A DNA stretch of 64,000 bases from Runella sp. MFBS21 (GTDB lineage: Bacteria; Bacteroidota; Bacteroidia; Cytophagales; Spirosomataceae): assembly GCF_029433105.1 (NCBI RefSeq), contig NZ_JARNTW010000025.1:30222-94221 (forward strand). Reading direction: 5' to 3'. The notes beneath the pieces were generated by a model. The model saw nothing but the letters and a program-made list of their open reading frames with translations, did no database searches and had not been told where the DNA came from. Below are positions 55,843-63,278 of this stretch, piece by piece. Within the stretch, counting starts at the first letter, position 1. Each line of letters starts with the position of its first letter. Position numbers and translations under genes: made by a program.

Positions 55843-57489
55843 CTATTTATAAACTTCTGTATAATATTCCGCCGCCATGCGGTCAGAGTTAAAAAAGTCC
55901 CCTACGTCGTTCATACTTTGCAAAACGACTTTGTTCCAATCTTCGCGGCGTTGATAATACATCGGGAGGATGTCGTGTTCGATTACATCTAGCATGTTAG
56001 AAATATCTTCGGCGTCGCGATTATCTTCGGAAGCGACTGGGACGATAAAGGCGTTTTCACCATGTTTGGCAAACTCGCATATCCAGCCGTCGTAGGTAGA
56101 AAAATTGAGACTAGCGTTCATGGCGGCGGTCATACCGCTGGTACCAGATGCTTCGCGGGTTACAATAGGCGTATTGAGCCAAACATCCGAACCTTGTTTG
56201 AGCTGTTTTGATAATGACAACTCATAGCCTGTAAGTACCGCCATATTGGGATACAAATGACTCAGATAAAAAAGCTGATTGAAAGTATAAATCGCTCCTT
56301 CGTCCTTAGGATAAGGTTTTCCCGCCCAAATAAACTGAATCGGCATTTCGGTATTACGCATGAGGCGGTCAAAACGCTCGCGGTCGCGGGTAAGGAGGTC
56401 GGGGCGTTTGTAACCTGCAAAACGCCTTGCCCACACGATTGTGAGGACATTGGGGTCAAATATTTTACCCACTTGGTCAGCTACGGTCAAGAACAACTGA
56501 CTTTTCAGGGCTTTTTTACGATTGTCGATAGCCGTAAGATCACTTTTGGCGCGGGCTTGCTCTAGCTCAGGGTCGGTCCAAGAAGCCTTATGTTGGGAGT
56601 TGGTAACGTGCGTAATGGGGCATATCCCACTCGCCCAGCTCCACATATGCCGCGATACTTCGCCGTGGAGTTTGGAGACGGCATTGGCTTGATGGCTAAG
56701 CCGCAATGCCACCAATGAATGATTGAAAGTTGAGTCTTGGATACCCGTGATTTTACGAACCGTAGGAAGAGGAACTTCGCCAAAAAAACTCAAATCATTC
56801 AAAAATTGAATGTCATGTTTTTCATTTCCAGCTTCTTCGGGGGTGTGGGTTGTGAATACCAAGCGTTTTCTGACAGATTCGAGTTTGCCAAATTTTTTAT
56901 ATAAATGAAAAACCGCCGACACCGCATGAGCTTCGTTGAGGTGATATACATCGGGTTGGTAGTCGATAGCGTCCAAAAACTTGGCTCCGCCCAGCCCCAG
57001 TACCATGCACTGCATGACCTTGATAGCGGGGTCGGCATCATAAAGATGATACGAAATACGCCGCGCCCAGGGGTCGTTGCCGTCGGTATCGGTGGTGAGG
57101 AAAAACATCGGCACCGTTCCAAAATACTTAGGGTCAAGATAATAGGCCGCTACCCATACGGGCTGTTGGGCGATAGTGATTTGAAAGCGAATTTTTGTGT
57201 CTTTCAGGAAGTTGTACATTTTTTCGCGAAACTGCGGCACCATGCTATTGTCAGTATTGCGGACTTGGTCATAGTAGCCGTGTTTCCAAAGCATCCCGAT
57301 TCCGACCAAATTTTGGCGTAAATCATGGGCGCTTTTCATGTGCGAGCCTGCCAAAAATCCCAAACCACCCGAGTAGGTTTTGAGGGCTTGGTCAACGGCA
57401 AATTCCATAGAAAAATAAACGACGGATTTTTTGTAGCGAGCGTCAAACGCGTAAGGGTGGGCATACGCCACGGGGAGTTTTTTTGCCAT
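55843..57489 (-). CDS. glgP: Alpha-glucan phosphorylase homologue (GT35)
   Basis: 548 residues, the short alpha-glucan-phosphorylase form. It has VVYFSMEFAVDQALKTYSGGLGFLAGSH, DVYHLNEAHAVSAVF, TTHTPEEAGNEKHD, VWARRFAGYKRPDLL (phosphate-site Lys-Arg) and IVTREASGTSGMTAAMNASLNFSTYDGW. In characterised glycogen phosphorylases and in the Thermus-like group this last motif has a lysine (GMKAA) that binds pyridoxal phosphate; here residue 454 is threonine. So either the enzyme uses another lysine, or it is not a classic PLP phosphorylase. Family relationship is certain; activity is open. Confidence 0.85.
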   Translation of the reverse strand: MAKKLPVAYAHPYAFDARYKKSVVYFSMEFAVDQALKTYSGGLGFLAGSHMKSAHDLRQNLVGIGMLWKHGYYDQVRNTDNSMVPQFREKMYNFLKDTKIRFQITIAQQPVWVAAYYLDPKYFGTVPMFFLTTDTDGNDPWARRISYHLYDADPAIKVMQCMVLGLGGAKFLDAIDYQPDVYHLNEAHAVSAVFHLYKKFGKLESVRKRLVFTTHTPEEAGNEKHDIQFLNDLSFFGEVPLPTVRKITGIQDSTFNHSLVALRLSHQANAVSKLHGEVSRHMWSWASGICPITHVTNSQHKASWTDPELEQARAKSDLTAIDNRKKALKSQLFLTVADQVGKIFDPNVLTIVWARRFAGYKRPDLLTRDRERFDRLMRNTEMPIQFIWAGKPYPKDEGAIYTFNQLFYLSHLYPNMAVLTGYELSLSKQLKQGSDVWLNTPIVTREASGTSGMTAAMNASLNFSTYDGWICEFAKHGENAFIVPVASEDNRDAEDISNMLDVIEHDILPMYYQRREDWNKVVLQSMNDVGDFFNSDRMAAEYYTEVYK

Positions 57490-57732
57490 ATGAATCTTAA
57501 ATCATAGGTGGATGAGGCTACTAAGCTAAAGAAATTTTGAGGGAATTATGCCATCAATCCCGCAAAAATCGACGGGGTAGGGGCTTTCCTCAAGGCGAAT
57601 CATAACGTCAAAATCGTTGCTAGCGTATTGGAATAGGCAATAAGAATTTTGTAGATAAAAGATAAATTATTGATATTCAGTATAATCAAAGAAGTTGTCA
57701 GAAAATCTATTCATGAGTTTTGGCCGAACATT

Positions 57733-57762
57733 TTGTGTTTTCATTGGCATTTTATACTTTTG
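57733..57762 (+). promoter_or_regulatory. Promoter of the tRNA gene
   Basis: TTG at 57733-57735, a 19-nt spacer, and an exact TAnnTTTG (TACTTTTG) at 57755-57762, 29 nt before the tRNA. The rest of 57490-57732 holds no gene I can support. Confidence 0.75.
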
Positions 57763-57828
57763 CACCCACAAAATGCCAAAGCGGTGTTTTCGGGCCCATA
57801 GCTCAGTCGGTTAGAGCATCTGACTCAT

Positions 57829-58296
57829 CAATTAAAGTTCTTTGAATTTATGAACCGCATTTGTGTTGTTTGTCAAACTGAAATATTTGGCCAAAAGCAA
57901 AAATACTGTAGCAATACATGTAAGCAAAAAAGCCATTATTACAGAGTTAAACATCAAACAAATACGTATTATTCTCAAACAATTCGCTCAATTTCGCGCA
58001 AAGTTAAATTAGTTGAAATGTTTGGAAGTAAATGTTCATAGAATTTTAAATGGTGCCACTTTTGCGTAAGCAAAAGATGTGAAAGGGGTTAATTCAGGGA
58101 AACCTTAACGGATAGCGCCGATGGTAATCCTGAGCCAAGCCAAGTGAAAGGTTTAAGAGTAACTTGGAAGGTGCAGAGACTAAGAAGTGAGGAGACCAAC
58201 CAATAAGCTTCTAACAACGCCCCTCACCCTAATTCTGAAAGCCTTCGGAAAGGGTGGTGAGATAGTCCTACTACTTCGGGAAATCGAAGGAAAGTG
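57829..58296 (+). ncRNA. Group I self-splicing intron in the anticodon loop
   Basis: 468 nt. The 5' junction falls right after U36 of the anticodon and the intron ends in G (58296), exactly as group I splicing requires; no other junction gives a seven-base loop. The catalytic core is visible near the 3' side: Q-type AATCCTGAGCCAAGCC at about 58125-58142, R-type GTGCAGAGACTA at about 58171-58182, S-type GATAGTCC at 58261-58268 pairing with GACTA (P7), a P8 stem AGAAG/CTTCT, and a P9 stem CTTCG/CGAAG just before the 3' splice site. A short ORF is inserted in the 5' part. Confidence 0.88.
57850..58041 (+). CDS. Truncated HNH homing endonuclease remnant within the intron
   Basis: 63 residues. 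A zinc-finger opening C5-x2-C8 ... C20-x3-C24 (QKYCSNTCKQK), a basic linker, then RKVKLVEMFGSKCS. In intact intron and free-standing HNH proteins I know, the sequence continues after this point into KCGY..N.....HH. Here TAG follows CS at once. So this looks like the N-terminal stub of a homing endonuclease whose catalytic domain was deleted; the intron has probably lost its mobility. Whether the stub is translated is unknown. Confidence 0.6.
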   Translation: MNRICVVCQTEIFGQKQKYCSNTCKQKSHYYRVKHQTNTYYSQTIRSISRKVKLVEMFGSKCS

Positions 58297-58320
58297 AATC
58301 AGGTGGTCGCAGGTTCGAGC

Positions 58321-58334
58321 CCTGCTGGGCCCAC
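58321..58334 (+). repeat. Left copy of tRNA 3'-end repeat (att-like)
   Basis: CCTGCTGGGCCCAC, the T-arm/acceptor end of the tRNA. Its near-copy is at 61173-61186 with one mismatch (C to T). The pair frames 58335-61172. Confidence 0.55.
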
Positions 58335-58339
58335 AATTA

Positions 58340-58376
58340 AACGTCTAACTAATTGATTTTCAATAAGTTAGACGTT
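58340..58376 (+). terminator. Intrinsic terminator after the tRNA
   Basis: 11-bp perfect stem (58340-58350 with 58366-58376), then a run of eight T. It lies 6 nt past the tRNA end. After it, 58381-58555 has no gene. Confidence 0.9.
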
Positions 58377-58555
58377 TTTTTTGAGATATTTTTATAAAAC
58401 TGTAGGCGCTATTGTTTCTAATTAATCAATCTTCGTTATATAAACCTCTATAATTCAGCATCTTAAGTGTATATTTGTCGATTGTTTTCTATCGAATAGG
58501 CGTTAGTCTGTACACTTATACTTTTAACCAAGTATGAGTTGTATATTAGAAAGAA

Positions 58556-58918
58556 ATGAGCACTATAATTTATTCAAGGGACGGCAGAAAAGAGCGAATA
58601 GGCTTAAAAGAGTATGTGAATTTGACAAATGATGAGCAAGAAAAAATATATGAATTTGAAGTAGATTATGAATTCTCCGAAGAGGAGACAGATCAAACAA
58701 TGAAGACTATATTCACTTCTGAAAAGTACAAAAAAGTATCAGGTTTGATCATGTGGACTGGAATGATTAAAGAAGAGAAGTTTATAAAGTACTTTAAGAA
58801 GTACATTGTTTCAACAAATGTTAGTATAGGGCATATAGAAAGATTAGCAAATTCTAAACATAATCCTATTGGAATATTAGGATACCAAGTTCCTAGGCAA
58901 TTTAAATTTAAGGAGTAG
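58556..58918 (+). CDS. Small acidic hypothetical protein in the tRNA-linked island
   Basis: 120 residues. Charged, with no signal peptide or transmembrane helix; first part acidic (EEETDQTMK), second part basic (KYFKKYIVSTNVSIGHIERL). I do not recognise a domain. It is the first gene after the tRNA and lies in an A/T-rich stretch bounded by a partial tRNA duplication. Cytoplasmic; could be an immunity protein or an orphan phage-type gene, but nothing in the sequence decides it. Confidence 0.55.
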   Translation: MSTIIYSRDGRKERIGLKEYVNLTNDEQEKIYEFEVDYEFSEEETDQTMKTIFTSEKYKKVSGLIMWTGMIKEEKFIKYFKKYIVSTNVSIGHIERLANSKHNPIGILGYQVPRQFKFKE

Positions 58919-58971
58919 GCCGTTTAACAATTTGACACTTACAGACAATTTAATATAAAGCAAGTTCAACA

Positions 58972-59706
58972 ATGGTGCAAAACAGGGAATTTGATACATT
59001 TCTCGACCTTCTCGACCTCGACTCAGATATTATACCGGAAAATTTTGACAATTCAGCACCTTCAAAATATATAAGCCTATTCCCTGCCTTTGAAGATGTG
59101 TTTGATAAAGAGTCATTTTACTTGAAAGAGATTATACACCCATTAGGCTCTATTAATTTAAAACTTCTTGATCCAAACCTACCGGATATAATTTTGCACC
59201 TTATTCATTTTAATGATGACCAATCTGAACAATCAAGAGTGTTTGATGATTTTTGCGACGATTATCAAGTAGCTTTTGCACTAAAAAACAACAAATATAT
59301 TTTTAAGGGCCCAAAAGAATACTTTTTGAACCATTCAAATGAATGGAAAGAGTGGATTGCAAGAACAAAACTTTCCTATGAGCAACGTTTAGTTGAATAT
59401 AGGAGATTTGGCTTTCTAAATTATATGCATTCTGAAGGTAGTTCTGGAGAAAAAAATCCAATTTTTAGGCAAATTGGAGGGATTCCGATAAGAATGAAAT
59501 CAGATATAAATCACTTATTTAAAGATCGTTATAATAATTATAAAATCGATATTACGAACTATTATCCACTAAATGCCCAAGGGGACAAATACACTTTCAT
59601 AGGCGAATATTGGGTTAATGATTTCATAAGATATGACTCTAAAGATTATCAAATATTTATTGACCTTCCTACTAACCACATAATCCTACGTTGGTCGTAT
59701 GCTTAA
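58972..59706 (+). CDS. Hypothetical protein, possibly DUF1963/immunity-like
   Basis: 244 residues, cytoplasmic, rich in aromatic and acidic residues. The second half (FRQIGGIPIRMKSD, YTFIGEYWVNDFIRYDSKDYQIFIDL) recalls the beta-sheet pattern of YwqG/DUF1963 or SMI1-like immunity proteins, where a QIGG element is followed by a FI.E.. strand. The match is impressionistic. It lies between two other unknown genes and the cytochrome gene, all on the plus strand and A/T-rich. Confidence 0.55.
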   Translation: MVQNREFDTFLDLLDLDSDIIPENFDNSAPSKYISLFPAFEDVFDKESFYLKEIIHPLGSINLKLLDPNLPDIILHLIHFNDDQSEQSRVFDDFCDDYQVAFALKNNKYIFKGPKEYFLNHSNEWKEWIARTKLSYEQRLVEYRRFGFLNYMHSEGSSGEKNPIFRQIGGIPIRMKSDINHLFKDRYNNYKIDITNYYPLNAQGDKYTFIGEYWVNDFIRYDSKDYQIFIDLPTNHIILRWSYA

Positions 59707-59734
59707 ATAGCCTGTAAATAGCAGGTTCTCGACG

Positions 59735-60241
59735 ATGAATAATATTCAAAAAAATATTAATCCTATCATCTCTAAATCGCAGTTCCAGAGATTGCATCTG
59801 TTAATTAACGTAGTAATATGGTTGAACATACTTTCTTTACCGATAGTTGTACTTACTTGGTATAAAATACAACAGAAGCAAATAGAAATCCAGCAGTTTG
59901 TATGCGAAGTTATAGAAGCTCAGGAAGATGCATCGCTATTAAGCACAACCCAAACACTTGGTAAGCAGCTTTTTACTCAAAATTGTATTGCGTGTCATAC
60001 TAAAACAGATGAAATTTTGGTAGGCCCCGGATTAAAAGGCATTTCTCAAAGACATAATGAGGAGTGGATTGTTCAATGGGTTCAGAATCCGCAAAAAGTC
60101 CTCAAAAAAGGAGATAAATATGCTAATACTTTATACGAACAATATAATAGAGCAGATATGGTGCCTTTTCCTCATTTGACGACAGAAGATATAAAGGTAA
60201 TTATAGCTTATATTGAACTTTATGAAGGGGCTATTTTTTAA
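59735..60241 (+). CDS. Membrane-anchored mono-haem cytochrome c
   Basis: 168 residues. Transmembrane helix at about 22-42, then a class I cytochrome c domain: haem motif C84-I-A-C87-H88, VGPGLKGISQR, and axial Met142 in DMVPFPHL. Length and the NEEWIVQWVQNPQKVL helix fit small membrane-anchored electron carriers. It should be on the periplasmic side and needs the Ccm/ResB system for haem attachment. An electron carrier is an odd cargo for a small tRNA-linked island. Confidence 0.88.
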   Translation: MNNIQKNINPIISKSQFQRLHLLINVVIWLNILSLPIVVLTWYKIQQKQIEIQQFVCEVIEAQEDASLLSTTQTLGKQLFTQNCIACHTKTDEILVGPGLKGISQRHNEEWIVQWVQNPQKVLKKGDKYANTLYEQYNRADMVPFPHLTTEDIKVIIAYIELYEGAIF

Positions 60242-60308
60242 AACAAAAGTCAAATAGTTTAAAATTTGAGAGGTATTTATAATTAATAATTTACAAACAA
60301 TTTAAATA

Positions 60309-60968
60309 ATGGGAGCAAATTTTGGGTTAGTTGTAGCAATAGGTAAACCAACTATAGCAAAAACATTTGAAGAAATTGTAACGGCACTTATGCCATATCC
60401 AGTCATTAAAAGTGAGGAACATCATGTTGACACACGAAGAGATGGGAATGTTCATATTGTCAAAACAAAAGAAGGTTTGCTTGAAATATCCAGTTCACAA
60501 GTCACGGAAAAGATATTTAAAAATGACCTTATTTTTTTAGATAAATTGTTCAATTCATTAGAACAGCCACCTATAATTTTGATTTTACAAAATTATGACT
60601 ATAGTAATACTTTTGGATATGTTATAATAGAGAACGGCAATATTGTTCGTAAAAGGCGAAGTTCATCAGGAGTTTTATTAGAAAATTATGGGGAACTTCT
60701 TCCTTGTGAAACAATCTTAAAAAATGCCCGTCCTCTTAAAGCAGTCTATAACGAAGATTTAGATATTCTGGAAGAAGTTAGCAACCCTGATTATGATGAT
60801 GAAGAAATAGAAAACGCTTATAAAATTCTTGGGAAGAAGGAGTTATTAGATGAGGAGACAGTGTCAACAATACTACTTGACAAAGTAATGATAACCTATC
60901 TTGGTAAAGATTTATGGAATTGGAATCCTGAAATAGAATCAAGCGCTTCATTCACTTATGCAAAGTGA
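60309..60968 (+). CDS. Hypothetical protein of the island
   Basis: 219 residues, no signal peptide. The front half is a mixed alpha/beta sequence (GLVVAIGKPTIAKTFEEIVTALM ... PIILILQNYDYSNTFGYVIIENGNIVRKRR), the rear half is acidic and helical (YDDEEIENAYKILGKKELLDEE). I do not recognise the family. A short cytoplasmic protein with this kind of mixed strand pattern could be an immunity protein, but this is a guess. Ends the A/T-rich block, 204 nt before the tRNA-end repeat. Confidence 0.5.
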   Translation: MGANFGLVVAIGKPTIAKTFEEIVTALMPYPVIKSEEHHVDTRRDGNVHIVKTKEGLLEISSSQVTEKIFKNDLIFLDKLFNSLEQPPIILILQNYDYSNTFGYVIIENGNIVRKRRSSSGVLLENYGELLPCETILKNARPLKAVYNEDLDILEEVSNPDYDDEEIENAYKILGKKELLDEETVSTILLDKVMITYLGKDLWNWNPEIESSASFTYAK

Positions 60969-61172
60969 TAAGCAAAGAAAATTGGCAGATGTAGAATTCA
61001 AAGAATGGGTGCAAAAACAACTACAAAACAATTAGAATAAATACAGTTAATTAGGTATATATCAGACTCTTATTGCTAATCATCCGTTTTGATAAATCTT
61101 TCAATAGAGAAATACCTCTAAAAAATAACAACAAATCCTTGAGTATCAAAACATTACCTAACCAAAACTCTA

Positions 61173-61186
61173 CCTGTTGGGCCCAC
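61173..61186 (+). repeat. Right copy of tRNA 3'-end repeat (att-like)
   Basis: CCTGTTGGGCCCAC, 13 of 14 bases identical to the tRNA 3' end. It is directly followed by a plus-strand terminator, which looks like the original tRNA terminator displaced by integration. The 737 bases between 60968 and 61706 hold this site, the terminator, a recombinase remnant and a long inverted repeat, and no intact gene. Confidence 0.55.
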
Positions 61187-61210
61187 TAAATGTAACAAAT
61201 TAGTCGTTTT

Positions 61211-61229
61211 GAGCCGCTATATGCGGCTC
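61211..61229 (+). terminator. Intrinsic terminator beyond the right repeat
   Basis: 7-bp stem (61211-61217 with 61223-61229), 5-nt loop, then TTTTCGTTTTTTT. There is no intact gene just upstream on the plus strand, consistent with it being an old tRNA terminator. Confidence 0.8.
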
Positions 61230-61268
61230 TTTTCGTTTTTTTGCATCAACTTCTTCCTATTGCTAAAG

Positions 61269-61406
61269 GGACAAAAAAAGCAGGAATTGCAATGTCGGTC
61301 ACTTGAAATATACGTTAAAGCATGTCCTGTAATCACCAATCAAAAAATGAATCAGTATATCAAAAAAGCCGCCCAAATTGCAGGGATAGATTCTTGTTTA
61401 ATTTGA
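61269..61406 (+). pseudogene. Tyrosine recombinase (integrase) remnant
   Basis: 45 residues of an ORF ending at 61406. The segment ACPVITNQKMNQYIKKAAQ, with IAGID after it, matches the stretch just before the RHTFATT catalytic box in Bacteroidota site-specific recombinases (LPVISNQKMN.YLKEIA...GI). A stop follows at once and the catalytic residues are lacking. It sits 80 nt beyond the right att-like site, the place expected for the integrase of a tRNA-targeted element. Confidence 0.5.
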
Positions 61407-61487
61407 TAGCAAAATCATTGCTCAGGAAGGCAAGCTTTGGAAGGTGAGCTTAAAATTTACTATCAAATTAACTATATATACGGTTAC

Positions 61488-61690
61488 CGCTAACGTTGAA
61501 GCATTGGCGATGTGGCGGTATTCTGTGTTCCGTCTGCCTTGTGCCGCTACTGATTAAAGATACAAAAGCTCGTTGTTTATTCTGTTGCTCGGCACTATTC
61601 TTCTGCTGAAACCGAAGCTGATTAGCGAACAAAAAGTTGAGAATATATTCGTTGCCCCGCCATATTGCTAAACCGCATGTTGTGTGCTGC
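61488..61690. repeat. Long imperfect inverted repeat between cassettes (1)
   Basis: The left arm at 61488-61520 (TAACGTTGAAGCATTGGCGATGTGGCGG) and the right arm at 61654-61690 (CCGCCATATTGCTAAACCGCATGTTG) pair imperfectly; the inner 12 bases match 10 of 12. The right arm ends in GTTGTGTGC, as in the other repeats of this region. Confidence 0.5.
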
Positions 61691-61705
61691 CTTTTTTGCT
61701 CAATG

Positions 61706-62107
61706 TCAGATTACGCTTTTGTCAAATTTTGTTGTGTCAAATTTATAAGCAATAATTTCACTTCGTCTGTCTTTGATTAAATTATTAAGAGCTGTCCAAT
61801 AATTTTTATTCTTGTTCCAAAAGTCTGTGTCAATTGATAAAACATTTTTTAAAAGGTCGCCTTCAAAAAAATCACCTTCTGCGAATAAGTCAATTGTCAA
61901 AACTTCAAGAGCTAAAGGCATTAAATAGTTCAAACTGATTTGTTGCCCAATCATTATTCGTAGGTCTTCTGTTGTAAAACTGTCCAACGGAAGTTTTCTA
62001 AGTTCGTGGCAACGTCTTACTAGATGGCTGTCATAGTCTGGATTGCCCCAATAGTCGTTTTCAAGATTTTCAAGAGTTTTTTGTCGCCAGTTGTTCTCAA
62101 GTTTCAT
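61706..62107 (-). CDS. CdiI_2-like immunity protein
   Basis: 133 residues. The block KTLENLENDYWG, PDYDSHLVRRCHELRKLPL and FTTEDLRIMIGQQISLNYLMPLALEVL is characteristic of the contact-dependent growth inhibition immunity family CdiI_2, in which a toxin is neutralised in the cytoplasm. There is no CdiA-like or Rhs toxin gene in the window, so this is an orphan. An upstream ORF in the same frame runs into its start with a single TAG between, so a fused origin is possible. Confidence 0.75.
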   Translation of the reverse strand: MKLENNWRQKTLENLENDYWGNPDYDSHLVRRCHELRKLPLDSFTTEDLRIMIGQQISLNYLMPLALEVLTIDLFAEGDFFEGDLLKNVLSIDTDFWNKNKNYWTALNNLIKDRRSEIIAYKFDTTKFDKSVI

Positions 62108-62395
62108 TATGTCCTTGTCATTGTTGATAAAAGTCCGCTGGTTTTGTTCGGCTAAATCTTGTGCATCTTTTCCGATAAAATCGTCCTAACAAGAAGTCGG
62201 TAAGAACCAGATATGCAATTTGTCAAGTTGCGATTTGTCACCTTGTTTGAATTTATTGATGCTGTCAAACAATGCTCGATGAAATTCTTCTGCTGATAAA
62301 AAATGTCCCGAGTAACCGCCTTGAAATACACTTGCTAACTTTTCAGCTTTGTCGAGCAAGTCAATAAGTTTTGTATGGTTAGTCTGTGTCGTCAT
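62108..62395 (-). pseudogene. Small protein gene broken by an in-frame TAG
   Basis: ATG at 62395 opens a protein of 69 residues (LLDKAEKLASVFQGGYSGHF, then LSAEEFHRALFDSINKF and LDKLHIWFLPTSC) ending at TAG 62186-62188. The same frame continues after the stop with DDFIGKDAQDLAEQ and no further stop until it enters the CdiI_2-like gene. Relatives I recall show WF.PT...WDDF.G.DG.DLA here, so the TAG most probably replaces a tryptophan (TGG). This makes it a recent nonsense mutation, or, if suppressed, a fusion with the immunity gene. Confidence 0.6.
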
Positions 62396-62400
62396 AAGGT

Positions 62401-62520
62401 TGCACACAACGTTTTGCAGCTACCCGAAGGGCGGGAATTTTACCACAAAACTTGATTTGAAAAACTAAACTTCCATTAACCACAAAGCTGTCTTTGGAAC
62501 ACGAAACGTGCTGTTATAGC
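62401..62520. repeat. Imperfect inverted repeat between cassettes (2), weak
   Basis: The left part at 62401-62440 (GCACACAACGTTTTGCAGC) and the right part near 62495-62520 (ACACGAAACGTGCTGTTATAG) are complementary only in part. It occupies the same position relative to genes as repeats 1 and 3 and shares the GTTGTGTGC-type end. Confidence 0.35.
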
Positions 62521-62564
62521 CAGTTTTTCTTTCTTTCGTTAAGCCGTCAAGCGTTATATTGTTG

Positions 62565-63122
62565 TTATAAAATTGTCTGTCCATTGAAGTCAATTTTATA
62601 TTTTCTGTTTTCCCGGTCAGTAGCTAAAATATAATTGTCAGTTATTACAAAACTGTCTTTACCGTCTAATGTTGTAAAGATGTCTGCGCCGCTTTGTTGC
62701 CAAAGTATTTTTCCGTCTTTGTCAAGTCTTGAAATTTCAAGTTCTCCGTGAATTATGTAGCTGTCTTGGTATTTATAAATTTCAAAACAAGTCGCGTGGT
62801 CAGCTTGTGTCCGCCACAACAAAGTCAAGTCGGGAATTGATAAACAAAGAATGGTGTCCGAACAGCAAACTAAAAGTCTGTCATTTTCGATTATTGTCGA
62901 GGTGTCGTGAATTGCTGTCCCGCCACCATTAGAGCCGATAACTGCACTTTTTATTAATGTGTCGTCCTGAAAGATTTTAATTCCGTAAACTGAGGGAAAA
63001 TGATACTCAGATTTGTCGAAGTAAACAAAGTCGTAAACATTGACATTGTCAGCCGAACCTTCTGTAAAAGTCTGGTCGTCATAAATGTCGATGCGATATT
63101 TGTCTGTCGTGTAGTGTGTCAT
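62565..63122 (-). CDS. Hypothetical beta-propeller-like protein
   Basis: 185 residues from the ATG at 63122 (a longer frame runs into the flanking repeat). Repeated beta-rich blocks resemble PQQ/WD-type strands: VYGIKIFQDDTLIKSAVIGSNGGGTA, DRLLVCCSDTILCLSIPDLTLLWRTQAD, and GKILWQQSGADIFTTLDGKD, each with a W near a turn. No signal peptide, so cytoplasmic. It is a cassette-type gene bracketed by inverted repeats, likely in the same gene class as the immunity-like neighbours. Function unknown. Confidence 0.6.
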   Translation of the reverse strand: MTHYTTDKYRIDIYDDQTFTEGSADNVNVYDFVYFDKSEYHFPSVYGIKIFQDDTLIKSAVIGSNGGGTAIHDTSTIIENDRLLVCCSDTILCLSIPDLTLLWRTQADHATCFEIYKYQDSYIIHGELEISRLDKDGKILWQQSGADIFTTLDGKDSFVITDNYILATDRENRKYKIDFNGQTIL

Positions 63123-63136
63123 TCTAAAATTGGCTA

Positions 63137-63268
63137 CCAACGGTTCGGGGCTTTGCGTTCGGGCGGGAAATCGAAGCACAAAAGCCGATATTGTTACTAA
63201 AGTTCAATTGAAAAACTGCCGCCCGATTTTGCACTTCAGCCCACCTGACGCAAAACCCTTGTTGTGCG
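63137..63268. repeat. Long imperfect inverted repeat between cassettes (3)
   Basis: Left arm at 63137-63170 (CAACGGTTCGGGGCTTTGCG, then TTCGGGCGGG) and right arm at 63217-63268 (CCGCCCG...GACGCAAAACCCTTGTTG) pair with bulges; GTTGTGCG closes the right arm. The two arms bracket about 45 nt. Confidence 0.6.
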
Positions 63269-63278
63269 TTCGTTTTAA

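Larger units (their letters stand above)
57792..58333 (+). tRNA. tRNA with CAU anticodon (probably tRNA-Met), split by a group I intron
   Basis: Exon 1 is 57792-57828 and exon 2 is 58297-58333. Joined, they make a 74-nt tRNA: 7-bp acceptor stem GGGCCCA/TGGGCCC, D-arm AGCTCAGTCGGTTAGAGC, anticodon stem TCTGA/TCAGG, loop CTCATAA (anticodon CAT), T-arm GCAGGTTCGAGCCCTGC, discriminator A at 58333. No CCA is encoded. The anticodon could belong to elongator Met or to Ile2 (lysidine-modified C34); overall similarity points to Met. An intact terminator follows. Confidence 0.9.

Noticed and set aside
57490..58400. Two partial tRNA genes or a tRNA pseudogene
   Set aside because: The halves are exactly complementary in acceptor and anticodon stems and join at group I type junctions; one interrupted tRNA explains both.
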